Origin: Patagioenas fasciata
Taxonomy: Eukaryota; Chordata; Aves; Columbiformes; Columbidae
Direction: 5' to 3'
Length of the DNA stretch: 64,000 nucleotides
Assembly: GCF_037038585.1 (NCBI RefSeq)
Contig: NC_092520.1
Span: 194,811,604 to 194,875,603, forward strand
Under the pieces are notes generated by a model. That model saw nothing but the letters and a program-made list of their open reading frames with translations. It did no database searches and was not told the DNA's origin. The position numbers were made by a program, and so were the translations under genes. Shown here piece by piece: positions 25,346 to 36,958 of this stretch. How positions within the stretch are numbered: position 1 is the first letter of the stretch; each line of letters opens with the position of its first letter.

Positions 25346-27264
25346 ATTTTCTTTGAACTGGTTGATCCCCTTCCCTAAGCTGTCTTCAGTATTTTGTCCA
25401 GATACTCTCTCAGTTTGTTCACTTCCCTGTGTCCACCTTTTTCCTCTACTGTCTTTATACTGCCCCACTCCTGCTTTGGTATTTCTATGAAGTGTAACAT
25501 GGAACACACAGTGCAAAGAGAGATGGACAAAGTATATTTTTTCCATTGACTCTGACTCAGGCATTGTCTTTAAGAACTGCCCAGAGTTACTCCATCAGCC
25601 TTGTCTTCCCCCTGCTCTGCCTGGGCTAGGACCTGGAAAGAGGCCTACATGGAGCTGTATATGTCAACTGAATGCAGTACCTGCAGAAGAAGAATTCTCT
25701 GCCAAGCTCAATCTGCCTCACATGTAAGTTTAAGGACATGGGAATCAATATAGTTTTACATTTATGCCAAAATGAATCAGTCAATTAGTCACAGTTTATA
25801 TAGAGTGGAATTCAAGTAAAACTTCCCCAAAGTCACCAGAATAGTGTTGTGTTGCAACTACCAGTATGCAATGTTCATGAGTCATGTTATAAACATTATG
25901 AAATAAGCTAAAAATTACCATTTTAAAAATAGTACATGTGGAGATTTATTTAGGTTTGTTATTTTTTATTTTCCCTACTGCTTCTAAATTTTTATTTTAA
26001 TGTTTTTTAAATTAACCTCTGAGGACTAGAAACAAGCTATTTTTATTTTGAAATTACAGACTCCATTATATTCAAGTAACTGTAGTGTCTAGTCTTTTAA
26101 AAGGACTCTTAATATCATGAGGTTTGGCTATTTTGCCACAAAACTTAATTTCTTTGCGTACTTTGACAGGCTGAAAGCAAAGCATAAACCCAATACTTAT
26201 TAAATCTCTAGTAGCCCATATTTCTTTTCCTAGATTGTCTCCTTAAACTGTTATTTTGTTGTCCTTAACTTCGACTGTGTTACAATAAGAGTAGAATACT
26301 GGCATGCATTTTTCTGTCCACCCCAAAGCTGATCAAACATGAATAGGGCAATGAAAACCACTTATTTTTGTTAAACAGCCAGGCCAGCAGCAGAGGAACA
26401 TTTTAAGAATGTTCAGAAATATCAGTTGCTTCATTTGATCCTCATTCTAATTATAACTCCGTATGAATATACAAACCTCTAGTGGATATGACTGGTTTTG
26501 TAGAAATTTGTTGTGATTTATTGTTGTCCTGTTTGTATCAGAGTTCCACAGTGTTCTTTGCCACCTAAGGGTCACCTGCTTCACTGAGAGTTAGGTGCAC
26601 AGATATTTTTTGTATCTGGTTCTGCATTTTCTCACACTGTGCTTGTACCTACACTGATGAAGTATAAACTCTCAGCTACTTCAAGAATTTTTGAGATACC
26701 TCTTGTTGAAAATGCCATGGCACTGTTCTGTAATTAATAACAATGGCCCTAGTGGTTTCAAGGCATTTAACCTCAGATGTCTGGAAAACTTTAAGAAGTT
26801 TTAACTTTATAAACTCTGGAAAATCATTCTTCTGTATGTTTTCAAACCAATATTGACTCTGATCATGTTGTCCTGGTTCCTAGGACTTGTATTGAGCATT
26901 GAAGAGGGAAAAAAAGGTGAATAAAACAACACTCCTACACACACAAAATAGAAAGGGAAGGTCCTTTTGTTGCTTGGCAAATTGAACATTGAAGTGTGGT
27001 CACTGGGTTAAAGCCAGCTCTTGAGAAAAATCAATACCATCTACTTCCCAGGGTTTTCTTCCCTTTACTAGGCCCTAGTCTCCAATGGCAGCCAAAATCC
27101 AAGTCTGTGCTGGCTCTTCACTACTGGGAATACCCAGATACAAAGGAAAATGTTGACATTTCTTCTATTTAACCTGATGAATCATCATTCAAACTGTGTA
27201 GTGAGACAATGATTATCAGCAAACAACCAGTGAAAGCTTTAGACAGTGCATGATCTCACCTATG
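25346..27264. other. Unassigned AT-rich DNA
   Basis: No gene or repeat family recognised. The GC-richer stretch at about 25560-25720 next to the CR1 has no visible open frame of note. Confidence 0.6.
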
Positions 27265-27308
27265 CAATTAAAATCCCTTCAAATCCCTAACATTCTGTGA
27301 TTCTGTGA
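27265..27308 (+). mobile_element. Short CR1 LINE 3' tail fragment
   Basis: The sequence AATCCCTTCAAATCCCTAAC followed by ATTCTGTGATTCTGTGA matches the last bases of avian CR1, including the octamer-like terminal repeat, with ATTCTATG decayed to ATTCTGTG. I cannot recognise CR1 upstream of 27265, so this is either a very short 5'-truncated copy or a badly decayed one. Confidence 0.55.
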
Positions 27309-27595
27309 AAGGGAAAAAGAGTCTTCTGTCTCCTTTTTTTTTTCTTCACTCTAAAGCAAATATCCAACAAATTTGCCAACAAATTAGCCTGAAGCTGTTT
27401 CATTTAGACTTTAGCCTTTGTAAAGACTTATATTGTCTTTTCATGTCTTGCCAATCAAAAACTACTGAAAAAATCCTAAACTGAGAAATTCAGAAAGCAT
27501 ATAAAATCCAACATACAATAAAAAGTATGCAATGGCATGATTTTGAAGTGTTCTGAGGAATCTACATACACTTAGATTCTTCTTGCAGTAGTTTA

Positions 27596-27662
27596 TGTTA
27601 TGATCGTGTTATGATCAACGCATGCTGTTGATCATGTTATGATCAACGCATGCTGTTGATCA
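27596..27662. repeat. Tandem 28-bp palindromic repeat
   Basis: Two identical 28-bp units lie end to end (27607-27634 and 27635-27662), preceded by an 11-bp partial unit (27596-27606). Each unit contains TGATCAAC, then GCATGCT, then GTTGATCA: an exact 8-bp inverted repeat around a 7-bp centre that itself holds the palindrome GCATGC. The identity of the copies points to a recent duplication. Confidence 0.93.
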
Positions 27663-27822
27663 CAAGATTTTCTACATAATTCTGAGGCTACCTGGAGCTA
27701 GACTTTGGGAATGATTACTTCCTGTGAAGAAAGTTAAGGAAATATCTTCTGCATAGATTACTTGGATGTTGAGGCAATGCACATATAATAAATATGACTG
27801 TAATATATGCTTATTCCACTGT

Positions 27823-27853
27823 TCCACCCCACCCCTCCCACCCCACCACCCCC
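27823..27853 (-). repeat. C-rich tract, minus-strand G-quadruplex motif
   Basis: The plus strand is only C with single A or T breaks. The minus strand reads as five runs of three to five G with loops of one to four bases, a strong quadruplex pattern. It is a local exception in AT-rich DNA. Confidence 0.85.
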
Positions 27854-29635
27854 TTGCAGAGGAAACAGAAAGTAGAAGGGAAGAAAATCAGCAGAACCAA
27901 CCAACTTAGAACACATTAGTCATTACCTCTAAAATGGTACATGAAAACTGGTAACCTACAATGGTTTAAAATATCTGGAGTGAGATGGCATGGCACGAGC
28001 CAGATTCTGTTTCCTCACCAAACTGAGTCTGATTTGCAACTTGGTCTACAGGAGCATTTACGTAATATACTCACAGCGGAATGTATTTTTGACTCAGTCA
28101 GGTTCCACATTTTCTCTTTCCCAAAATTATATCACTGTAACCATCATATTAAAACTCCAGTATTATTAAAATTCCCTAGAATTAGTTTAAGAATTTAAAG
28201 CAGACCAGAAAAATATTATGTATAACTGATTTGAACTAAAGGACATGTCACTCTATTGGTTTTTAATTTTCAAGGTCTCCATTTATACAACCTGATTAGC
28301 GGCTGCTGTGATGTCACAGAACAGCCTGTATTATTCACAGGAGGCAGCTTGTGTACTTCCATGAAAATAAGACATTTCTCCAACATCCTATATGTTCTAG
28401 TGTGCACTGAGAAAATGCAATAAGACATATAATATGCTTATTTAAAAAGCAGATTTCCTAGGAAATCTAAAAAGATAGTTCATTTCAAAAGCTTATTAAT
28501 TGATTATGCAAGATCTTCATAGAGATTACAAAAATGTAAGAAGAGAAAAGAAATTATGGATTTATGCTTAGAGTTGCATCTACTTTTATTATTATTATTT
28601 TTTTTTAATTTTATTATTTCCCTGGTGTCCTATTAAAATAACTTGGATCTATTTCTTTCTGTTATATGCACAACTGTGTTTATTCATAGAGTGGAAAGCA
28701 GGGAAATTAGAGGTGTAGTGCTTGTGGTCAAAAGCTTTGTTCAAATTGATTCCTCTGTATTGCTAACTATGGACATTGGTTTTACTTGTAAAATTGAAGA
28801 GGCTGAATGAGGAATGTGGTCATGCAGACACATTTCAGAAAGTGTCATTAAAGGAGTCAGTTCTCTTTGGAAAGGAAAGAAAAATAAGCCTCTCATATTT
28901 TCAACATCAAGCCTAAATATCTGTAATGTAAAATGCAACTGATGTGAATTACAAAAAAAAAAAAAGACCTAGTAATCTTGTGATTATAATTTTTTTGGGG
29001 GGGAAGTGGAAAAGACATGACATTAATGCCCAGTTTTTGAGTTACTTGACTTGGCAAAACTGAAGACTGAGGTAAAAGACAAAAATGTTCATTAGAAGGG
29101 TATCATACAGTGAGAATGCATGAAGGAAAACATCCTTGCATTTTAGGAAAAAACTGGAGAAAATAATATGTCTTTTGTATAGGAAGATGAAATTTAACAG
29201 AGGAAATCAGGTTAAATTAGTGCAGGTTTTCTGCATCCATAGGTGGGTTACAGACAAGGAGCTGTATTTGGATTTACAAGTATATTGTTGACTAAAGAAT
29301 AAATTCCTGTTTTGGAATTCCTTTACTGATATTCTAAAAATTTCATCATAGGTAAAAGTTGTTTAGAAATCAGCTACAGCAAAAACTGAAACTAATCTTC
29401 ATAAAATAGTTTTGTTCAATAATAAAACCATAAATCAGAAGGTCAAGGATAGATATTAAAATTTGGTTAGCTGGCACATGAAAGAATGGATTTGTGTCTT
29501 ACTGAGTATCTGCAATTACTTGTATCTTTATTCAATGGTTGTTTTGATCATATGAGTAGTTCCTGTTCTCAGAGGCTCTGCTGTGAAGTTGTCTCCTCAG
29601 CTGCTAAGGTGAATATGACACTTTCAAATTGTGGC
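27854..29635. other. Unassigned AT-rich DNA
   Basis: No gene or transposon recognised. Short homopolymers occur at about 28952-28964 (A) and 28990-29001 (T then G). Open frames are short and motif-free. Confidence 0.6.
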
Positions 29636-29865
29636 AGAAAAGAAAAGAAAAGAAAAAAAAGAAAAGAAAAGAAAAGAAAAGAAAAGAAAAGAAAAGAAAA
29701 GAAAAGAAAAGAAAAGAAAAGAAAAGAAAAGAAAAGAAAAGAAAAGAAAAGAAAAGAAAAGAAAAGAGAAAAGAAGAAAAGAAAAGAAAAGAAAAGAAAA
29801 GAAAAGAAAAGAAAAGAAAAGAAAAGAAAAGAAAAGAAAAGAAAAGAAAAGAAAAGAAAAGAAAA
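29636..29865 (+). repeat. (GAAAA)n pentanucleotide microsatellite
   Basis: 230 bp of unbroken purine, almost all GAAAA units (about 46 units' length). Two irregular spots, at about 29650-29656 and 29766-29776, divide it into three blocks. The Lys/Arg/Glu open frames across it, and the Phe/Leu/Ser frame opposite, are repeat artefacts. The tract is long enough to be length-variable between individuals. Confidence 0.97.
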
Positions 29866-32167
29866 TAAGAAGAGCGAAAACAAAAGGAGAAAAAGTTTGG
29901 ACTTGATTAAACTTTATCTATTCCTCTAACATATGTATGCCTTGTCATCTTAGTTTACAAGGAAAGACTAATTTTCTCATTGCTTGCACCTGTTTGGATA
30001 AGAGATTAATTTTTTTAGCTTCAAGTGTCTCTGGTGTAGACATCTGTGGGGAGCTATTCACCTAATCTCCCCTCTATAGTCACAGAAGATTACACAAACA
30101 GAGTCAATGAAGTCTTAGCCACAATTATTTTTTATATTGTGATATAAACATCGAATAATCCTATTTCTCTCAATCTGTATAAAGAGACCTGAGGATGTAG
30201 GCATCTACGTGTTGCCATCTAGAGTCTGATTAGATATGTATTTTTATTAATAATACTTGCAACTATCTGTAATAACCACAGAAACAATAAAAATTGTAAT
30301 TTGGGCATTCTTTCTCATAATACCTTGTTTTCCTAGTATATTGCTCTTATACAACTAATTCAGTGTTAATTTCTTTTGCTTGAGAGATTTCTTAAATATT
30401 CATACACAGCCTTAATTCACAACTTCCCATAGTATGTTCTTACACGTGCTTTGAGGTACGAAATGTTGTTTCAGGGTAATACCATAGGAAGAAGGAAGTC
30501 ATGCTTTATACTTTTGTTGTACAGCAAGACTGTACTACAACAGGTTTAATGTGGTGGGAACTGAGACATCCAATAGAAGAACTGTTGGTTTGTGGTAGTA
30601 TATGGGAAGAACTGTGTCTGTTCAACAGGGAGGAGCTTGAAAGGTGGAGCTATATGATTGGAAGTGAGTAATAATTATACAAATTATACTCTGGAAAGCA
30701 GAGGACTGAGTGAGAAGAGCAGGTCAAAGGTAGTGGACAATATTTGTGAAAAGACTTGGAGGCAAACCAGAAGAATTGGAAGTGAATTGCCTATGTATGC
30801 ACAAGGAGAAGTTTATTTGAATATTGTAAATGATCTATGATGAAAGAATCAATTTACGCTCAGAAAAGTATGTATCTTACTTCATATGTAGTTTTAGGTG
30901 GCTTTTTTTGTGAGGTCGCATAAAGTGTTATTGTCAGACAGATGGTTTCATATTTCCATCAAAGACACTGTTTCAACAGTACTTGGAGGGTAGCATGTTG
31001 TTCCTTATTAAAAGAGACATTTCACCGTAATGAGAAACATGCTTTTCTTATAAGGGCTCTGTGGGAAATTTTAACAAGCATTAGCTAATGTTCAATAAAA
31101 CCAAGGACTGTGAAAGGAAATAGATATGACAGATATGTACCTTGTAGATTAGAAAATTTGGAGTTGCCACTGCTTGTAGCAGGTCACAGTCTGTGTGCTA
31201 AGCTAAGAGCACAAGCATCAAGATCTGTCAGGCTTTGTCAGGATTTATCTTGGCATGTTTAGAAATTTGTTTTAGCTTGTAACAGCAATTATATCATGAC
31301 CAGATAACTGTTATTTATGCTGTTTTAGCTTTTCCTTTGCTTTGCACAGTGGTGGAGTGTAACATTTTTTGTTATAGGTACATATATCTCTAACTGATGG
31401 ATACTAATACCAGGTGATCTTCCTGGGCAAAATGAACTTTGACCCTATAACAAAATGTAGCTGTAGTAGGCTGAGGACAAAAGGCCTGGGGTGCTGTCAA
31501 AGACTCTGAGGCACAGGCACAGATTGATACTGGAGGCCCAAGGTTGTAAACAATACACCAGTGGTCAGTTACTGGTCATCAAAAGCATGAACCAAGGAAC
31601 CAGGTATAAGCAGCTTTAGAGATAACACAGAGGACAAAGTACAGATATACAATACATTTGAAACATGTCTTATAAAGTCAAGTTGGATGTAAAATTAATT
31701 TACAGACAACTAAAAAAGAGCAAGATGTAGAGCAAGTTGGATGATAGATGAAAGTGACTCCAAGCAGATCCTAGAGAGAAGGAAACAACTGCCATCAGCA
31801 CCTTACTCCTCCAAACAAAGATGATGACAACTAAATGTGTGGCCTCTCCCCTAACTGAAGCCATTTGACTTACAAGACTGAGTGTAAAATGGGTAAACAC
31901 TAGGAAGTGTGTGTACGCATCATTTTAGCTATATACAATTTGAACTATCTTAGTATCCTTGCAGCTGGACTAATAATAATCCTTTGATTAGACTGTTAAT
32001 ACAGTCATGTGTTAATTCATGGTGTGTTTCTTCTGGCCTTAACAACATTTTGAGTACAACAGACTGATGGTAATACAAACAGTCAATTCTATAACTTGGG
32101 TACAAAAAGTTGATAGCAGATATTAATCGTAATCATGACCAGTAGTTCAGCTTTGTAAAAATGTAAA
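29866..32167. other. Unassigned AT-rich DNA
   Basis: No gene recognised. A small hairpin at about 30514-30540 pairs TTGTTGTACAG with CTGTACTACAA around five bases. The stretch at 31400-31900 is of higher complexity but matches no element I know. Confidence 0.55.
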
Positions 32168-32552
32168 TGCCCTCCCTCCCAGGTCGAGGGAGGTTCTCCT
32201 TCCTCTCTACTCTGCCCTGGTGAGGCCGCATCTGGAGTATTGCATTGAGTTCTGGGCTCCCCAGTTTAAGGGATTACTGGTGGAAGTCCAGCAGCGGGCT
32301 ATAAAGATGATTAGAGATCTGGAGCATCTTTTTCATGAGGAGAGACTGAGAGTGCTGGGTCTGTTCAGCCTGGAGAAGAGAAAGCCGAGAGGGGATCTCA
32401 TCAGTGTTTATAAATATCTCAAGAGTGGCTGTCAAGTGGATGGGACCAGACTCCTTACGGTGATGTCCAACGATAGGATGAGGGGGAACGGGCACAGACT
32501 GAAGCATATGAGATTCCATCTGAAGATGAGGAGAAACTTCTTTACTTTGGTA
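32168..32552 (+). mobile_element. CR1 LINE 3' region, plus strand
   Basis: This is a well-preserved plus-strand CR1 piece with the phrases CTGCCCTGGTGAGGCCGCAT, TGAGTTCTGGGCTCCCCAGT, GAGAGACTGAGAGTGCTGGG, TGTTCAGCCTGGAGAAGAGA, and GATGAGGAGAAACTTCTTTA at the right end. It stops abruptly near 32552, so the CR1 3' tail is missing and the 5' side is truncated. It looks among the least diverged CR1 copies here. The 134-codon open frame at 32220-32624 is a shadow of this element, not a gene. Confidence 0.92.
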
Positions 32553-33904
32553 AGTTGGATAAGTTTTGAACAGAGCTTCTGCTTTATCTACCAGACAACC
32601 CAGACAACCAGTATAATTTCATAGGAAACAGTACCACTGTTTCCAGAAAGGTTTTTCCTTGCTTCAGCTGAGTCATCCAAGCCTGAATTGTCTCTTTTCT
32701 ACCATTTCCTGCTCACTGGTCTTCCAGGGTAAAGATTCAAGTTTTCATGGGGTATTTTTTGGTGTTTTATTTCCCCCCCACTTAATAACCTCAGCATTGC
32801 CAGCTTAGTAAAACTCCCTTTTCAGTCACTGAAGAAACAAGCAAAGGAATAATTAACAAGAAAAATATTTTCTTCTCCCTTTCTAGAAAACAAAGCAAAA
32901 CAACATATTGCAGCAGTAAACTACATCGTTTTCTTGGGCAGTGCATTGATTCTTACTACTCCAAAGAATTTAAAGTCTTACAGGGGATTTTTAGTCATAA
33001 TTTTGCAAAGTTTTTATTTTTTTATTTCTGTTTTTAATTAAATGATTGTACCAGTGTAGGACAAGCATAACTCATACCAACCTATATGTCAATATTCACT
33101 TAAGTTGTTCAGATAACTGCTTCTAACACTACTGGATTATTTTATGAACAATATACTAAGTAAAACCTTTTCATACTTACATGCTCTATTTTCATTTATT
33201 TTTGAAATGAAATATTGTTCTTCCCAGGTTAGGCCAGTGAAACGTCTGACGAAGCGAAATACTTCTGCTTACACCTTGAGCAGCCGGTTCCTCTGATGGG
33301 ATGGGAAAGTCTCAGAATGACCCATGTGACTTCCCTTGAGCCTGTGAGTCCCTGGAGCCCAAGCATTTTCCTGCAGCATGGGATGAAAATCTTTCAATTT
33401 AATTAGTTATCCTATGGATATTTCTCTATAACCTCCCTTCTGCTAAATCTCTCCTGACATCTACAAACAAAACCTCACTGCCTTGGAATGAACCAAAACC
33501 GATTCCCTGTGACTGATCTCACCAATAAGCTTGTTGTTAACAAAGGCCTTTAGATCTGACAGCGGGTCTGTGCCATGGGGCCTGAGGGTAAGTGCAGTTC
33601 CCAGGTCAGGGTCCTCTGCAGTGTGCAGATGCTTCAACTAGCACTGTCTGTTTAATTAATTTCAGTCTGCTTCACCTATTTAAGCTTTTCACTTGCCTGC
33701 TGTTTTCCCTATCAATAAATATAAGTAACAGATTATAAAAAGAGAAATTCTGTATAGAGCAGGATGAATCATTTATGCTAACATTATTAATCTCTTTCTG
33801 TCATTACACTTGAAGGTTTGCGTGCAACACATCAAACAAACTACTTGAGTACATTGTATTCCCCATATAGATGAGGTTTTCATATATAAGCAATATGTAA
33901 ATTC
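32553..33904. other. Unassigned DNA, part GC-balanced
   Basis: No gene recognised. Two stretches (about 33228-33400 and 33480-33670) are of higher complexity with CpGs and no repeat signature. They could be old transposon or regulatory sequence. No coding frame is visible in either. Confidence 0.5.
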
Positions 33905-34002
33905 GTAAATATAAAATATACTAGGGCATATTCCTCTATATACACAGAGCTCTGTAAATACAAAATATATTAGGCTATACCGGTTTATATACACACAGCT
34001 CT
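33905..34002. repeat. Two-copy 49-bp tandem duplication
   Basis: Units 33905-33953 and 33954-34002 both begin GTAAATA and end AGCTCT. By direct comparison they match at about 39 of 49 positions, so it is an older duplication. Both units are AT-rich with a TATATACACA core. Confidence 0.85.
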
Positions 34003-35849
34003 TATCACTAGATAGTTATAAATTTTCCTAATATCATTTAAACATGTTAAAAAATTCAGCTTTATCAGAATTTGTTCAAATTTGCTTGTATTAGAAGTAT
34101 TTCTAGTTTCAGGTAAACCTGGAACTCCATTTTGTGTAAAATGCTACACAACCAATTATTAAGCTGTATTGGTGGAACTATACCGACCTAATGGTGCCAG
34201 CAAAGCATTTGAACACAAACCTTGGCCTTATACAACCAAATTATGTTTTTCTCGGACAATTTAACTACCTTTTCCAAATCTATATCAGTATTAGGACTTT
34301 TGCTCTTCAACATGAGTACTTTTGTCTATATAGCAGTCCTATAAGAAAAGGTATGGTTTTATAAGTTGAATAGGCATATAGCAACTTGCCACCACTTGGT
34401 GGTCTTGATCCTGTCTGCTCCCTGTTCTTGGATGAGCTTCCCCACCATCTGGGAAAAGAGTCTGGTCCTGTTATACCTCTCAAAGAACTGATTTAACTCA
34501 TTGACCAAAAGAAATTGATTACTTTTCTGTCTGTTTTGTTAAGCATTCCCGCATAACAGTAGAAAAAGCAGTAGAGCTGACACAAAGGAGAAGAATGTGT
34601 AAGACCACAAGTAGAAGCAGAGGAGAAGAGACCAAGGCAAGGCGAGATAAGAGAGTAAGACTGTTCTAGGTGTAGCAAATGGTGATATCAACACGGCTAC
34701 ATATGGAAGCACAGCTCAGGTATTTTGTATTATCACAAGCCAGAAAACAGGTCCAGGAGACATGGCAAGGCACTGAACAGTGACAGTGTCCAGAAGACAT
34801 GATGACAACAATTAGGTGAAGGAATATTAGCCTGTTTTGAATCAACCCCTTTTGTTTTACTTTTTGTCTGACTTCAAAAATGCAAACATACTAATAATAG
34901 TCACAATAGCCCGTTACCCTTTTTTGAGAGAGTAATGATGCTTCTTTGGTTGTGGAACTTACTAAATTCCAATCAACAGTCTTCTGAATGTGACTGAATA
35001 ATATAAAAAAATTACAACAGGAAAAGTGGTTGTACTACTGAAATATCAAAGAGCGGGAAATTATAAGAAAGCTATAATACTTTTCATTACTTCATCACAG
35101 TCTTGCAATATGTGGGAAAACAATGTAGGTTTCTGTGAATATCAGCTTTCTGTGATAGAATAATTATTTTCCTTGGGTATGGAGTAGGACACAGCTATTG
35201 AAAAGTATACCCGAGGTCAAACATAGGAAGAAACTATGAGTAAATGGGTCTGTGGCTAAGGGAGTTTAAGAGTCTTTTTTTTTTTACCACTCAAGGAATA
35301 AAACTTTCAGGAGAGGGACACTTTTTCTAACTCAAACAGAATAATACTCTTTTTCTCTACAAAAGATAGCAAATGAAAACATTCTTTTAGTAACTGTGAT
35401 GAATTTTGATATTCTAAATGAAGTAAAACATATGTAAACACCTGTACATCCTTCTTTTGTCTCTGAATATCAGAACATTAATGCCTCCTTTCAGTTTTTA
35501 TCTGCAATAGGAAGAAAATTATTCTTAACCTTAAGGTCCAGAAATAAAAAAAAAAAACCTGTAATTTCTAAATATTCATAACATATTTAAAAAATTAATT
35601 ATGCCACAATGAAAATGTGACACATTTGAGTATCTCAGTAAACAAAAAAATATTGTTTAAAATTGAGCACTGACACTTAGGTTTAAACTAGTTTTCCTCA
35701 AACAAGACAGTTAAAATGATCAAATTTAATTTTCTTGTAATAGCTTTTGTTTAGCAGAGTTTTGGCAGACTAACAATATTTTAATTAACATTTTTGTCAA
35801 TATTTACCAACATTTTTAAAATACATGGTTCATCCTGCTCTTATCACTT
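34003..35849. other. Unassigned AT-rich DNA
   Basis: No gene or transposon recognised. Homopolymers lie at about 35276-35285 (T) and 35547-35558 (A). The stretch at 34380-34480 is faintly reminiscent of reversed CR1 3' sequence but too weak to call. Confidence 0.55.
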
Positions 35850-36250
35850 TTCACTGTTTGCAAGTCCAAAACAGTTGACCTTGCTCTGCAGAAAGAGCTA
35901 CGCATAGAAAGCAAGCTGCTCTCTGGGAGTCTAATACTTTTATCAGCTGTTGACTATGTAATCACCTTTTTACTCTGATTTGTCAGAGTAGCAGAAGAAT
36001 CCCAATTATCCAAGTGATTGAAGGAATATGCAATAAACTACTTTGTTATTTGCATATTCTAAATAAGCCTGCTGCCATATTTCTGTGAAAGGTTCTTTCA
36101 AATTAATAAAACATCATAGCATGACAGGTGCATTCATCTACAGTTGATGGATAGTGATGAGATGACAAGCAGCAGTGAAATAGTTAAAAATGCTGGCATT
36201 TAAATTAATCTTCAAAGTTAACTCCTCCAATTAAGATGAGTGAGGGACAT
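35850..36250. promoter_or_regulatory. Candidate conserved noncoding element with octamer site
   Basis: High-complexity, non-repetitive sequence with many factor-type motifs packed together. There is a perfect POU octamer ATTTGCAT at 36048-36055 and an octamer-like ATATGCAATA about 25 bp before it. It also has an E-box-like ACAGGTG (about 36125), a GACTATGTAATCACC stretch near 35952, and TTAAATTAATC (about 36201). Texture and AT/GC balance resemble vertebrate developmental enhancers. No conservation data were available. Confidence 0.3.
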
Positions 36251-36629
36251 CCAGAATATTAGTGCTATTGTTTCAATCTTTCTATATCTGTAAGGACAAA
36301 AGTACATGCATTTATATTATTAAGAATATATTTTAATCCAAATGTAATTAAATGCACAACCAAACTTTGGATCTTGGAATACTGGATGAGCACAAGTTTA
36401 AGAACATTTTTTTCTAGTGATAGATAGTCCAGTAAAATATTTTGCCATGAAAACTTTCCAACTCTTCACTTATATGTGACTCTTGAAAGGTTCATATTTG
36501 AATAAGTACCCCTAACATTTCGGCTGGACCAAAGTACCTGATATAAGACATAAAGAGCATTGTTCAATCCCTCTGTATGGGGTTTCTGCAATTCAGTCTG
36601 TATGCGACTCCCTTAAGTTTTCTCAGAAA
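36251..36629. other. Unassigned AT-rich DNA
   Basis: Nothing recognised between the enhancer-like block and the old LINE fragment. Confidence 0.55.
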
Positions 36630-36800
36630 TTCACACAGCTGGTGCGGAATTTGGCAGCCTGCTAGCTGCCTGGTATGTCTTTCTGGGAATGTCTGGCATT
36701 TCTCACTGCCTCCTGAATTGATCCAGGGTGCTATATAATGTCCTGACTTTTAAAGGCCTGCAGCGCCTTGGCACTGACTAGCCTGGGCAGCTACTTTTTG
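36630..36800 (+). mobile_element. Ancient L2/CR1-clade LINE fragment (RT C-terminal part)
   Basis: Two conserved blocks from the end of non-LTR reverse transcriptases survive in order. At 36636-36674, QLVRNLAAC-stop-LPG resembles the L2-type LVQNAAARLLTG motif. At about 36704-36778, HCLL...RVLYNVLTFKGLQRLG resembles the HWLPV...FKVLLLTFKALxGL motif. The blocks are in different frames and hold stops, so the copy is old and dead. The avian CR1 family does not use this wording, so an L2 or L3 relic shared with other amniotes is likelier. Confidence 0.6.
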
Positions 36801-36912
36801 CCCAGAGAGACAGGGAGGTTCCTCAGCTGGCATCCAGCTTGCACAAAGGGAAAGTCTGCTTGGGTTCCTGCTCTGCTCAGCCTTCTTCAGCATAAACTAA
36901 AAAACTAGCAGC

Positions 36913-36958
36913 TTGGTTTTGGTGTGGGTTTTTTTTTGTTTGTTTGTTTGTTTGTTTT
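36913..36958. repeat. T/G-rich tract with (TTTG)n
   Basis: GGTTTTGGTGTGGG leads into poly-T and then five TTTG units on the plus strand. Confidence 0.9.

Noticed and set aside
27596..27662. CRISPR-like repeat with dyad symmetry
   Set aside because: The units are tandem with no spacers, and the window is vertebrate nuclear DNA.
29486..29929. 147-codon Lys/Arg/Glu frame
   Set aside because: It is a shadow of the (GAAAA)n array, with only short unique ends.
32220..32624. 134-codon open frame with plausible composition
   Set aside because: It lies within CR1 3' non-coding sequence; the DNA phrases are those of the LINE, and the frame simply lacks stops.
34380..34480. Possible reversed CR1 3' fragment
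   Set aside because: Only one phrase (GGGAAAAGAGTCTGG) resembles CR1, and the flanking text does not follow the family order.
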